Shown one piece after another: positions 1 to 8,116 of a stretch of DNA of 64,000 nt (its first letter is position 1; the number at the start of each line of letters is the position of its first letter). The position numbers and the translations under genes are program-made. Below the pieces are notes generated by a model, which saw only the letters and a list, made by a program, of their open reading frames with translations, searched no databases and was not told the DNA's origin. Where the stretch lies: NCBI RefSeq assembly GCF_015500075.1, contig NZ_CP045496.1, positions 186,001-250,000 of the forward strand, given 5' to 3'. This DNA comes from Mesorhizobium sp. INR15. GTDB taxonomy: Bacteria; Pseudomonadota; Alphaproteobacteria; Rhizobiales; Rhizobiaceae.

Positions 1-121
1 GGCCGAAGCCAATGACTGGCTGGAGCGCTACCGCAAGATCTGGGAAGGCAATTTTACCCGCCTCGACGCCTTGCTGGGCGCCTTGAAGGCCGAGAAAAAT
101 CCCGGCGCCAGCGAGCAATAG
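1..121 (+). CDS. ArsR-family regulator, C-terminal fragment
   Basis: The window opens inside a gene. The last 39 codons read ...NDWLERYRKIWEGNF..., ending at TAG 119-121. A Trp-rich C-terminal helix of this kind is typical of the ArsR winged-helix regulators that sit directly upstream of SRPBCC (AHSA1) proteins, which is what follows here. The DNA-binding domain lies outside the window, so the family call rests on this tail and on the ArsR-SRPBCC-VOC gene order. Inference: it represses its own small operon. Confidence 0.6.
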   Translation, partial: AEANDWLERYRKIWEGNFTRLDALLGALKAEKNPGASEQ

Positions 122-193
122 CCCAAAAAGATCCGGCCCATGTCGGATCGCCAAATGGCCGAACGTCCTTGGACAAACATCAGGAGGATCATC

Positions 194-721
194 TTGAGCA
201 CCACCAGCTTGCCCGGCTCGACCGTCGCCACATTGACCGTGACCACACCCAGCGACCGTGAGGTCCAGATCACCCGCGTGTTCGATGCGCCTCGCCCCAT
301 GGTGTTCGACTGCTGGACGATCCCGGAATTGCTGAAAGGCTGGCTGCATGGCCCGGACGGCTGGCGGCTGGCCGTCTGTGAAATCGACCTCAGGGTGGGC
401 GGCGCCACGCGCTACGTGTGGCAGCACCGCGATGGCCAGGTCATGGGCATGAGCGGCGCCTACCGCGAGATCGTGCGTCCGAGCCGGCTCGTGGCCACCG
501 AACTGTTCGACGAGGACTGGACCGGCGGCGAGACGGTGGGAACCGTGGTCTTCACCGAACAGACCGGAAAGACCTTGCTGACACAGACCGTGCTCTACGC
601 CTCGCGGGCTGCCCGCGATGGTGCGCTTGGCACCGGCATGACGGGCGGCATGGCCGAGAGCTACGCCCAGCTCGATGCCCATCTTGCTTCCCTGCGGGCC
701 GCCGCAAAAGGCGCGGCCTGA
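194..721 (+). CDS. SRPBCC (AHSA1-like) domain protein, TTG start
   Basis: The protein is about 175 residues and has one START/SRPBCC lipid-binding fold. The family opening is seen in EVQITRVFDAPRPMVFDCWT, followed by a core with GGATRYVW and a C-terminal helix (GMTGGMAESYAQLDAHL). The frame stays open back to an ATG at 140. However, an AGGAGG at 182-187 stands 6 nt before an in-frame TTG at 194, so I take TTG as the start. It lies 70 nt after the ArsR gene and about 28 nt before a VOC protein. ArsR-SRPBCC-VOC cassettes are common, but their ligands are mostly unknown. No catalytic assignment can be made. Confidence 0.82.
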   Translation: MSTTSLPGSTVATLTVTTPSDREVQITRVFDAPRPMVFDCWTIPELLKGWLHGPDGWRLAVCEIDLRVGGATRYVWQHRDGQVMGMSGAYREIVRPSRLVATELFDEDWTGGETVGTVVFTEQTGKTLLTQTVLYASRAARDGALGTGMTGGMAESYAQLDAHLASLRAAAKGAA

Positions 722-749
722 CCTTCTTAACCCCAGAGAAAATAAGGAC

Positions 750-1226
750 ATGACGATGCAAAAGATCACCACCTTCCTGTGGTTCGACGGCGAGGCCGAA
801 GAGGCCATGAACCACTATGTCTCCATCTTCAAGAACTCGAAGGTGCTGAGCGTCGCCCGCTGGCCGCAAGGCCACCCTCAAGAAGGCAAAGTGCTTGTGG
901 CCTCGTTCGAGCTCGACGGCGTGCGGTTCCAGGCGCTCAACGGCGGCCCGCAATACAAGTTCACCGAGGCCATGTCGCTCTCGATCGACTGCAAGACGCA
1001 GGCCGAGGTGGATCATTTCTGGAACAAACTGACCGAAGGCGGCGGCGAGCCGGGACCTTGTGGATGGCTGAAGGACAAGTTCGGCGTTTCCTGGCAGGTC
1101 GTGCCGGAACAGTTGCCACGACTGCTTCAGGACCCAGACCGAGCCAAGGCCGGACGGGTGATGAACGCGATGATGCAGATGAAAAAGATCGAGATCGCTA
1201 ATTTGGAAGAGGCCGCGACGGGGTAA
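750..1226 (+). CDS. VOC superfamily (PhnB/3-demethylubiquinone methyltransferase-like) protein
   Basis: The product has 158 residues. The start ATG at 750 is preceded by AATAAGGA; the frame is open further upstream but without a better site. The sequence has the PhnB-like layout: ITTFLWFDGEAEEAMNHYVS at the N-terminus, a central EAMSLSIDCKTQAEVDHFW segment, then GEPGPCGWLKDKFGVSWQVV with the GxSWQ motif of this subfamily. These are paired beta-alpha-beta-beta-beta units that bind a metal or small ligand. Despite the old annotation name, most members are not known methyltransferases. It is probably co-transcribed with the ArsR and SRPBCC genes. Function unknown. Confidence 0.82.
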   Translation: MTMQKITTFLWFDGEAEEAMNHYVSIFKNSKVLSVARWPQGHPQEGKVLVASFELDGVRFQALNGGPQYKFTEAMSLSIDCKTQAEVDHFWNKLTEGGGEPGPCGWLKDKFGVSWQVVPEQLPRLLQDPDRAKAGRVMNAMMQMKKIEIANLEEAATG

Positions 1227-1240
1227 TTCTAGGCGCCATT

Positions 1241-1386
1241 CCTTCTCCCCTTGTGGGAGAAGGTGGCCGAGCGAAGCTCGGTCGGATGAGGGGTGCTCCA
1301 AAAAGCACCAAAATCTCATTCCTTCCAGCACCCCTCAACCGTCTCGGCGCTCGCGCCGATCCACCTGCTCCCACAGGGGGAGAAGG
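1241..1386. repeat. Palindromic intergenic repeat, class A, copy 1
   Basis: This is a 146-bp imperfect palindrome between the VOC gene and prfC. Each end is itself a hairpin: CCTTCTCCC-cttgt-GGGAGAAGG on the left and a near-identical inverted copy on the right, matching at about 24 of the outer 26 positions. The interior contains GGATGAGGGGTGCT and its near complement. A second copy lies at 14626-14768 with the same ends and interior. It has no ORF of its own and may serve as the transcription end for the two convergent genes. Confidence 0.85.
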
Positions 1387-1394
1387 AAAGACGC

Positions 1395-2987
1395 TCAGGC
1401 CGCCTGGTCGCGAACTTGATAGTCCTTGATGGTAGCAAACTTGATCGCCTTCCAGCGCTCCGCTTCGTAGTTGAGCGAAAAGGCATGCTGGGCGAGGAAC
1501 ACCGGGTCGTTGTCGAGATCGCGGGCGATGTCGCCGCGATGCGCTTCGATGAAGCGGTGGACTTCCAGCTTGTCGTCGGCCGAAATCCAGCGGCAGATAG
1601 AAAAGCGCGACATCTCGAATTCGACCGGCAGCGTATATTCGAAATTCAGCCGTTCCTTCAGCACATCGAGTTGCAGCGCGCCAACGACACCGACGATGGC
1701 TGGTGAGCCATCCTCCGGCGAGAACAGCTGCACGACGCCTTCCTCGGCCATCTGGTGCAGTGCCTCCTTCAGCTTCTTGGCCTTCATGGCATCGCCAAGG
1801 CGGACGCGGCGCAGGATTTCCGGTGCGAAATTCGGCACGCCGCGAAACAGGATTTCCTCGCCTTCGGTCAGCGTGTCGCCGATGCGCAGCGTGCCGTGGT
1901 TGGGGATGCCGACGACGTCGCCGGCGAAAGCTTCATCGGCGGTCACGCGGGTGCGGGCAAAGAAGAATTGCGGCGCCGACAGGCTCATTGGCTTGCCGGT
2001 GCGCACAAGCTTCGCCTTCATGCCGCGCTCGAGCTTGCCGGAGCAGACGCGGACAAAGGCAATGCGGTCGCGGTGGTTGGGGTCCATGTTGGCCTGGATC
2101 TTGAAGACGAAGGAGGTCATCTTGTCCTCGGTCGCCTCGACCTTGCGGGTGTCGGCCTCCTGCGCGCGCGGCGGCGGGCCGAAGGCGCCAAGCGCCTCGA
2201 TCAGGTCGCGAACGCCATAGTTACGCAGCGCCGAACCGAAATAGACGGGCGTCAGATGGCCTTCCCGGAAGGCTTCCAAATCAAGGGGTCTGCACGCTTC
2301 TCGCGCGAGCTCCAGCTCCTCGATGAAGGCTTCGCGCTCGTTCTCCGGCAACAGGCCGGCGACGCGGTTGGAATCGGGACCGTTGACCGGCGTGCGCTCC
2401 TTTTCGCCGTCGCCCTTGCGCACCGCGTTCTGCGAGAGATGATAGGTGCCGGAAAAGGTCTTGCCACGGCCGATCGGCCAGGTGATGGGCGCGGTGTCGA
2501 GCGCCAGCTTTTGCTCGATCTCATCCAATATCTCGAACGGATCGCGGCTTTCGCGGTCCATCTTGTTGATGAAGGTGATGATCGGGATGTCGCGCAGGCG
2601 GCAAACCTCGAACAGTTTCAGCGTGCGCGGCTCGATGCCCTTGGCGGCGTCGATGACCATCACCGCCGAGTCGACGGCCGACAGCGTGCGGTAGGTATCG
2701 TCGGCGAAATCCTCGTGGCCGGGCGTGTCGAGCAGGTTGAAGACGTTGCCTTCATATTCGAAAGTCATCACCGAGGTGACGACCGAGATGCCGCGCTCGC
2801 GCTCGATCTTCATCCAGTCGGACCGGGTCTGGATGCGGTCCTTCTTGGCCTTGACCTCACCGGCAAGCTGGATGGCGCCGCCGAACAGCAGCAGCTTTTC
2901 GGTGAGCGTGGTCTTGCCGGCGTCAGGGTGCGCGATGATCGCGAAGGTGCGGCGGCGCGCCACTTCCTGTTCGATGTCTTCAGCCAA
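1395..2987 (-). CDS. prfC: Peptide chain release factor 3
   Basis: This 530-residue translational GTPase removes RF1/RF2 from the ribosome after termination. The G1 loop AHPDAGKTT is at residues 19-27, followed by the RGISV switch I region, DTPGHEDF (G3) and NKMD (G4). After domain II come the RF3-type C-terminal domains, including VGVVGALQLDVLKERL and the RFSICRWI segment. Length and motifs match bacterial RF3 rather than EF-G, which is longer. It is monocistronic, divergent from the FAD oxidoreductase gene, and ends beside a palindromic repeat. Nothing looks unusual. Confidence 0.97.
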   Translation of the reverse strand: MAEDIEQEVARRRTFAIIAHPDAGKTTLTEKLLLFGGAIQLAGEVKAKKDRIQTRSDWMKIERERGISVVTSVMTFEYEGNVFNLLDTPGHEDFADDTYRTLSAVDSAVMVIDAAKGIEPRTLKLFEVCRLRDIPIITFINKMDRESRDPFEILDEIEQKLALDTAPITWPIGRGKTFSGTYHLSQNAVRKGDGEKERTPVNGPDSNRVAGLLPENEREAFIEELELAREACRPLDLEAFREGHLTPVYFGSALRNYGVRDLIEALGAFGPPPRAQEADTRKVEATEDKMTSFVFKIQANMDPNHRDRIAFVRVCSGKLERGMKAKLVRTGKPMSLSAPQFFFARTRVTADEAFAGDVVGIPNHGTLRIGDTLTEGEEILFRGVPNFAPEILRRVRLGDAMKAKKLKEALHQMAEEGVVQLFSPEDGSPAIVGVVGALQLDVLKERLNFEYTLPVEFEMSRFSICRWISADDKLEVHRFIEAHRGDIARDLDNDPVFLAQHAFSLNYEAERWKAIKFATIKDYQVRDQAA

Positions 2988-3128
2988 TTTGCGAAATCCT
3001 ATCTGTGGCGCGGGCTTCTAGCAGCGCGTTTTCGGTCTGTCGAACGGTTTTGGGGTGATTGGCCTTGCCCGAACTTGTCACAGGTCCGCTGTGGTGGCAC
3101 CAGTGAACACCATTCGGCAGAGGTTAGC

Positions 3129-4202
3129 ATGAGCACACCCAAGCAAGTCATCGTCATCGGCGCCGGCATCATCGGTGCCTCGATTGCCTGGCACCTGGTC
3201 AAGGCCGGCGCACGGGTGACCGTCATCACGGACAGCGAGACCGGCGGCATCGCCACGCCGAACTCGTTTGCCTGGATCAATGCGAGCTTTGGCAATCCCG
3301 AGCCGTATTTCCGATTGCGAAAGCGTGCCATGGCCGAATGGAACCGCCTGGCAAAGGACCTGCCAGGCATTCCCCTGACCTGGTGCGGCAGCCTGTGCTG
3401 GGACATGCCGGCGGCGGAATTGGAAGCCTATGCCGCTGAGCATTCCTCATGGGGTTATGGCATCAGCCGTGTCGACCGCGAGCAGGCGGCGCGCATCGAA
3501 CCCAATCTCGTCGGGCTTCCCGGCTTCGCATTGCATGTCGCAGAAGAAGGCGTTGCCGAGCCCGTGTCGGCGACGCGCGCGCTGCTGGCGGATGCCGAGC
3601 GCCATGGTGCGCGTATCACCGCCGCAACAGTCACCGCGCTGGTCGAGACCGATGGCAGGATCAGCGGCGTCGACACCTCGCATGGGTTGCTGTCCGCCGA
3701 TGAGGTGGTTATCGCGGCCGGCGTCGGCTCACCCGACATTGCCGCCACAGCCGGGATCAAGCTGCCGATCGAGACGCCGCCCGGCCTGATCGTCCACTCG
3801 CGCCCCTACAAGAAACTGCTCAACGGACTGGTGCTGGCCGAGCGGCTCCACATGCGCCAGACCGCCGAAGGCCGGATCATTGCCGGTGCGGATTTCGGCG
3901 GCGCCGATCCCGGTGACGACGCCGATGCAACAGCCGGCGCACTGTTCGCGGCGATGAAAGCCATGCTGCGCGATGCCGACGGACTGGAGCTGGATTTCCA
4001 CACGGTCGGCTACCGGCCAACGCCGATCGACGGTTTTCCGATCATCGGCCGCGCCGAGGGTGCCGACGGCCTTTACGTCGCGGTCATGCATTCGGGCATC
4101 ACGCTGGCACCGGCTGTCGGCTTGTTCGCCGCCAGGGAAATTCTCGATGGCGAACGCGATCCGCTGCTCAAGCCCTATGGGCTGGCGCGTTTCGCTCAAT
4201 AG
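3129..4202 (+). CDS. FAD-dependent oxidoreductase, DadA/glycine-oxidase-like
   Basis: The product has 357 residues. The start ATG at 3129 gives a protein that opens directly on the FAD dinucleotide fold VIVIGAGIIGASIAWHLV (about residues 7-24). The substrate domain follows, and the C-terminus has the DAO-family segment GYRPTPIDGFPIIG...GLYVAVMHSGITLAPAVG, which contacts the flavin. Family members oxidise amines or D-amino acids to imino acids. The substrate cannot be read from the sequence. Its last 7 bases overlap the end of the convergent amidase gene, so the two may share a chromosomal niche but not a transcript. Confidence 0.85.
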   Translation: MSTPKQVIVIGAGIIGASIAWHLVKAGARVTVITDSETGGIATPNSFAWINASFGNPEPYFRLRKRAMAEWNRLAKDLPGIPLTWCGSLCWDMPAAELEAYAAEHSSWGYGISRVDREQAARIEPNLVGLPGFALHVAEEGVAEPVSATRALLADAERHGARITAATVTALVETDGRISGVDTSHGLLSADEVVIAAGVGSPDIAATAGIKLPIETPPGLIVHSRPYKKLLNGLVLAERLHMRQTAEGRIIAGADFGGADPGDDADATAGALFAAMKAMLRDADGLELDFHTVGYRPTPIDGFPIIGRAEGADGLYVAVMHSGITLAPAVGLFAAREILDGERDPLLKPYGLARFAQ

Positions 4203-5575
4203 CCGGGAGGCCTGGCAAAGCCGCCGGTCAGAGGCGCCATTGCCTGGGCGATAGCGAGAAGCCGGGATTCCGACCAGCGCTTGCCGACAAGCTGCAAGCC
4301 GATCGGCAGGCCTTCGCGGTCCTGCCCGCATGGCATCGAAAGCGCGGGATTGCCGCTGTAGTTGAACACCGCGCCGTAGGCCGGCAGCATCCGGTAGCTC
4401 TCATCCTTGCCGTCGACCCTGATCGGCGTTCCCGGCTCGCAATGCGGAAAGGCAGTGGTCATGGCAACCGGACACAGCAGGGCGTCATAGGCGTCGAGAA
4501 ACCGGTCCCACGCAAGAATGGACGTGTCGCGGCGAGCCAGCGCCTCGAACCAACGGGAAACGGAGGTCGGCTGCCTGGGCGCCTCGGGCTGCGCTGCCTC
4601 CATCATCATGCCGATCAGCACACCGCCCTGCTCCAGGTCATCATGCGGATCGAGTTTTGGCAGTTTGGCCTGTTCGACGATCGCACCTGCCTCCTGCAAC
4701 TGCCGGGCGAGGTTTTCAACGGCAGCACTGATCTCGCCCGCCACCGGGAATCCCGGGATGGAAGCGGCGAAAGCGATCCGCAACGTCTTGAGGTCCACCT
4801 TCGGCATCTTCTCGACCGGCACCGCCGCAAGGTCGGTATCGCTGTCGTCTGGCCCGGCGATAATCCCGTAGACAAGCGCCAGATCCTCCACGTTACGCGC
4901 CAGCGGACCGAGGCAGGACATCAGCCGCACGCTGCGCGCGGCACCGCCCGGATCGGGAAAAGCGCCAGCCAGCGATATCCGATGTTCGGTTGGCTTGAGA
5001 CCGTAGACGCCACAGAAGGCGGCAGGCAGGCGGATCGAATCCTGCATATCGGTACCGACCTCGAAGGGCGTCATGCCCGCGCATAACGCCGCCGCCGCGC
5101 CGCCACTGGAGCCACCCGGCGTGCGCTGAAGGTTCCATGGATTGCTGGTTCGGCCGAACAGCGGATTGCTGGACTGCCAGTCGCCCAACATGGTGGCGAC
5201 ATTGGTCTTGGCGAACAGCAGGCCGCCGGCGGCCTTCAACCTTGCAACCACCGGACTGTCCTGCCTGGCGGCATAGTCGGCGAAAGGTGGGAAGCCGACC
5301 GTGGTCTTCATGCCCGCCGTATCATGCATATCCTTGAGCGTGAACGGCACGCCATGCAGCGGCCCCAGAACATCACCGCGCGCCTGGGCCGCGTCAGCCT
5401 TTCTCGCGCGATCGCGGGCTCCTTCACGGTCGAGCGAGATGACGGCGTTGACCGTGTCGTTATGCGCATCGACCTGGGCAAGGTGAGCATCCAGTGCTTC
5501 CATTGCTGAAATCTTGCGCTTGGCAATTGCTGCCGCGATTTCGGCGATGGAGGAAAACGCGATATCCATGATCAA
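4196..5575 (-). CDS. Amidase-signature family hydrolase
   Basis: This 459-residue amidase-signature enzyme hydrolyses a C-N amide bond by a Ser-cisSer-Lys triad. The triad is in place: K81 (PFTLKDMHD), S156 in GGSSGG and S180 before IRLPAAFCGVYGLKPT. The spacings of 75 and 24 residues equal those of well-studied members such as FAAH. Unusually, the two residues before the nucleophile are Q178-D179 (GTDMQDSIR), where the family normally has Gly-Gly. The substrate is unknown; relatives act on amino-acid amides, indoleacetamide or aryl amides. It is convergent with the flavoprotein gene. Confidence 0.88.
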   Translation of the reverse strand: MIMDIAFSSIAEIAAAIAKRKISAMEALDAHLAQVDAHNDTVNAVISLDREGARDRARKADAAQARGDVLGPLHGVPFTLKDMHDTAGMKTTVGFPPFADYAARQDSPVVARLKAAGGLLFAKTNVATMLGDWQSSNPLFGRTSNPWNLQRTPGGSSGGAAAALCAGMTPFEVGTDMQDSIRLPAAFCGVYGLKPTEHRISLAGAFPDPGGAARSVRLMSCLGPLARNVEDLALVYGIIAGPDDSDTDLAAVPVEKMPKVDLKTLRIAFAASIPGFPVAGEISAAVENLARQLQEAGAIVEQAKLPKLDPHDDLEQGGVLIGMMMEAAQPEAPRQPTSVSRWFEALARRDTSILAWDRFLDAYDALLCPVAMTTAFPHCEPGTPIRVDGKDESYRMLPAYGAVFNYSGNPALSMPCGQDREGLPIGLQLVGKRWSESRLLAIAQAMAPLTGGFARPPGY

Positions 5576-5709
5576 TACTCCGCAACGCCGCGCATATCGA
5601 TGGACATGGACAATTGCCGCGCGGCTTCAAGCCAAGATCACCATCGAAAGCACGGCGGTGCTTGATCGAAATTGCGGCGGAGCCGATTGAGGCCTGCGCC
5701 CTACGGCGC

Positions 5710-5860
5710 CCCCCTCTGTCCTGCCGGACATCTCCCCACTTGGGGAGATCGGCCGCATCACCAGCCGCGCTATTTCTTTCAGCGTCCGAGATTGGCGAAA
5801 CCCGTCGCGCCATCCGATCTCACTCCTTGTGGGGGGAGAGGTCCGGCAGGACAGAGGGGG
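5710..5860. repeat. Palindromic intergenic repeat, class B
   Basis: The 329-bp gap between the amidase and glutamine amidotransferase genes holds a 151-bp element. Its ends are inverted copies: CCCCCTCTGTCCTGCCGGAC on the left, and its complement with a GGGGGGAGAGG extension on the right. An inner hairpin ATCTCCCCacttGGGGAGAT lies near the left end. The element is unlike class A at 1241 and 14626. Small ORFs across it are by-products of its symmetry. Apart from this element I see no gene in the gap. Confidence 0.8.
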
Positions 5861-5904
5861 CGAAGGAACGCGACCTTGCCGCAAGATTGGAAGAAGCTGA
5901 AGCG

Positions 5905-6705
5905 CTACCCAACCAGCGCGAGCTTGGCCGGCGCCGGAACGAATGGGCGGATGGTCATCCCGGTCTTGGTCATGGTGACGAAACTCGACGGCGGGATGGC
6001 TTGCCAGTCGCCGCCATCGCGGTCGAACGGCTCGGAGACGATGCAGCGGCCGCCGCCCTTACGGAACACGGATGTGTAGAGCGTCGGCGCCTGGTTGTCT
6101 GTTGCGTAGCGGACCGCATGGAGCGCCTGCCCGTCCGAGAAGGCGGCAGTGAGTTTCAAGGCGGGATCAAGGCCGGCGCGGCGCGAGGCATCGAGCACCC
6201 GGCTGGTGGCGCGGGATACCGCGCCTTGCGGATCGGTGGCCAGGCCCTCGTCGATCATCAGGAGGAAAAACAGTTCGGAATCCGTGGTGCCTTCGCGTTG
6301 ATCGAAGACGGCGTCTGACAGCGAATTCTCCAGGGCACGGCGGATCTTTTCGAAGCCGCCGATCTGGCCATTGTGCATGAACGACCAGTTGCCTGAAATG
6401 AACGGGTGGCAGTTCATGCGGCTGGTGGCACCGCCGGTCGATGCCCTGACATGGGCAAGGAACAGGCCGGATTTGATCTGCCGGCACAGGCTCTTCAGAT
6501 TGGGATCGGACCAGGCCGGCAGGATATCGCGATAGAGGCCGGGCTCAGGCCGGTCGCCGTACCAGGCAAGACCGAAGCCATCGCCATTGGTCGGCGACTT
6601 CGCTTCCTGGGCGCAATGGCTCTGGGCGATCAGCGAATGACAGGGCGCCGTGACGATGTCTTCCAGAAAGACCGCTTCACCGAGATAGGCCGCCCACCGG
6701 CACAT
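5905..6705 (-). CDS. Class II glutamine amidotransferase (YafJ/EgtC-like)
   Basis: The product has 266 residues and starts MCRWAAYLG, so that Cys2 becomes the N-terminal nucleophile after Met removal, the hallmark of Ntn-type glutaminases. Other family blocks are GDGFGLAWYG (about 42-51), FLAHVRASTGGATSRMNCHPF and NWSFMHNGQIGGF, which shape the glutamine pocket. It lacks a synthase domain, so it is a stand-alone amidotransferase or hydrolase. EgtC, the closest well-known relative, cleaves a gamma-glutamyl group in ergothioneine synthesis, but no other egt gene is nearby. It follows the small DUF6356-like gene by 14 nt and is probably co-transcribed with it. Confidence 0.9.
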   Translation of the reverse strand: MCRWAAYLGEAVFLEDIVTAPCHSLIAQSHCAQEAKSPTNGDGFGLAWYGDRPEPGLYRDILPAWSDPNLKSLCRQIKSGLFLAHVRASTGGATSRMNCHPFISGNWSFMHNGQIGGFEKIRRALENSLSDAVFDQREGTTDSELFFLLMIDEGLATDPQGAVSRATSRVLDASRRAGLDPALKLTAAFSDGQALHAVRYATDNQAPTLYTSVFRKGGGRCIVSEPFDRDGGDWQAIPPSSFVTMTKTGMTIRPFVPAPAKLALVG

Positions 6706-6719
6706 TGCTCTGTCGTCCC

Positions 6720-6959
6720 TTAGGCACGATCCGGAAGAGCCGCGGGCCCCTGGGTCGTGTGTGTGCCTCTGTTGTGCGTCCGCTCGTAGAGTTCGCGAAC
6801 GATTCGGCTGGCGGTAGTTTCAAACAGAAATGGCAAGAAAGCGTGAACAAGCGCGGCGGACGCCGCCATCAGCAGCCGCGACGAGAACCAGGCGGCAAAG
6901 GCCATGTGGCCGAAATAGGTCTCACCGACCTTGGCTGGGTGCGAGGTGAAAATCGACAT
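6720..6959 (-). CDS. Small membrane protein, DUF6356-like
   Basis: The product has 79 residues and starts MSIFTSHPAKVGETYFGHMA. It contains one strong hydrophobic stretch (about residues 21-48, FAAWFSSRLL... to HAFLPFLF), followed by ETTASRIVRELYERTHNR. The SHP-VGE-Y-H opening and the LPFLFETTASR ending are what I recall of the DUF6356 family of small proteobacterial membrane proteins of unknown function. A longer in-frame reading upstream is antisense to the Lrp gene and is not used. It lies 14 nt before the glutamine amidotransferase gene and is divergent from the Lrp gene. Confidence 0.75.
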   Translation of the reverse strand: MSIFTSHPAKVGETYFGHMAFAAWFSSRLLMAASAALVHAFLPFLFETTASRIVRELYERTHNRGTHTTQGPAALPDRA

Positions 6960-6968
6960 GCTGGTCCC

Positions 6969-6983
6969 CTTCAACGCTTGAAG
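6969..6983. promoter_or_regulatory. 15-bp palindrome in the Lrp divergent intergenic region
   Basis: CTTCAA-cgc-TTGAAG is a perfect 6-3-6 inverted repeat, 10 bp upstream of the DUF6356-like start and about 90 bp upstream of the Lrp/AsnC gene on the other strand. Lrp/AsnC regulators bind 15-bp dyads and often control a divergent neighbour. Use of this site by the adjacent regulator is inference. Confidence 0.4.
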
Positions 6984-7073
6984 CTCCGATAGTGAGTATC
7001 CTGACACGCTTCGCCGGTTCATCGATCTCAAAATATCCTTGTGTTCCGGGCTTTGGTGGGACAAACATCCCAA

Positions 7074-7544
7074 ATGGCGCAAGATATCGATGAAATCGAC
7101 CGGAGATTGCTGACGGAATTGCAACGCGACGGCACGCTGTCGGTCGACCAGCTGTCCGAGCGGGTGGCGCTGTCGCGCAATGCCTGCTGGCGGCGGGTCA
7201 AGCGGCTCGAGGAAGATGGCGTCATCACTGGCCGTGTGGCGCTGGTCAACCCGGAAAAGCTCGGGCTTGGCCTCTCGGTGTTCATCCTGATCCGCACGTC
7301 CAACCATGATCCGGAGTGGCTGCAGAGATTCCGGGCAGCGGTGACCGGCTTTCCCGAGATCACCGGCGTCTATCGCATGTCGGGCGATCTCGACTATGTG
7401 CTGCGCGCCCGCGTCGCCGATGTGAAGGCCTATGACCGGCTCTACCAGCGGCTGATCGCCAAGGTGGCGCTGTCGGATGTCTCTGCGTCCTTCGTCATGG
7501 AGGAGATCAAGGAGACTACGGTCGTTCCGATGGAACTGCGCTAG
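7074..7544 (+). CDS. Lrp/AsnC-family transcriptional regulator
   Basis: The product is 156 residues from ATG 7074 (MAQDIDEIDRRLL); an in-frame ATG at 7041 would add 11 residues, and neither has a clear ribosome binding site. The N-terminal winged helix-turn-helix (residues 5-60) contains LSERVALSRNACWRRVKRLEEDGVITG. The C-terminal RAM/AsnC effector domain has VFILIRTSNHDPEW, the MSGDLDYVLRARV core and a final EEIKETTVVPM strand. Such proteins form dimers to octamers and respond to amino acids. It is divergent from the DUF6356/glutamine amidotransferase pair, which it may regulate. Confidence 0.92.
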   Translation: MAQDIDEIDRRLLTELQRDGTLSVDQLSERVALSRNACWRRVKRLEEDGVITGRVALVNPEKLGLGLSVFILIRTSNHDPEWLQRFRAAVTGFPEITGVYRMSGDLDYVLRARVADVKAYDRLYQRLIAKVALSDVSASFVMEEIKETTVVPMELR

Positions 7545-7630
7545 CGCGGCGGCGCGGCGCAAAAGAAAATCGTTGATAGCAATGCAGCCGAGTTGACCGA
7601 ATCGACGTTCGCGCCGATAGGATCGATTTT

Positions 7631-8116
7631 ATGCGCGCAGCCCTTCAAATTTCCTCCGTCATCGGTCCGACTGTCGGCTTCGTCAGGTTGCCGCATGGAG
7701 ACGGACTTCCCCTCCCCGCCTATGAAAGCACCGGTGCCGCCGGCATGGACCTGCGGGCAGCGGTGCCTGACGATCGGCCCTTGCTGATCCTGCCCGGCAA
7801 ACGGGCTTTGGTTCCGACCGGCCTGATCCTGGAAATTCCCGAAGGCATGGAAGGCCAGGTGCGGCCACGCTCCGGCCTCGCCTTCAAACATGGGCTTACC
7901 GTTCTCAACACACCCGGCACCATCGACAGCGACTATCGCGGCGAGGTGAAGGTGCTTCTCGTCAATCTCGGCGACGAGGATTTCGCGGTGACACGCGGCA
8001 TGCGGATCGCCCAGATCGTGTTCGCTCCGGTGACACAGGCGACCGTCGAGGAACGCACATTGGCCGGCAGCACGACGCGCGGCTCCGGCGGCTTCGGATC
8101 GACCGGCACGGCCTGA
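7631..8116 (+). CDS. dut: Deoxyuridine 5'-triphosphate nucleotidohydrolase
   Basis: This is a 161-residue trimeric dUTPase that splits dUTP to dUMP and pyrophosphate, keeping uracil out of DNA and supplying dTMP synthesis. All five family motifs can be seen: AAGMDLRA (I), RPRSGLA (II), NTPGTIDSDYRGEV with the catalytic Asp (III), RGMRIAQIVF (IV) and the Gly-rich C-terminal arm RGSGGFGSTG (V). The stop codon shares a base with the ATG of the HAD hydrolase gene (TGATG), so the two are translationally coupled. Confidence 0.97.
   Translation: MRAALQISSVIGPTVGFVRLPHGDGLPLPAYESTGAAGMDLRAAVPDDRPLLILPGKRALVPTGLILEIPEGMEGQVRPRSGLAFKHGLTVLNTPGTIDSDYRGEVKVLLVNLGDEDFAVTRGMRIAQIVFAPVTQATVEERTLAGSTTRGSGGFGSTGTA

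Noticed and set aside
1755..4202. Open frame of 815 codons on the plus strand
   Set aside because: Its first 1.2 kb is the antisense of prfC and only the part from 3129 has real protein character; the true gene is the FAD oxidoreductase starting there.
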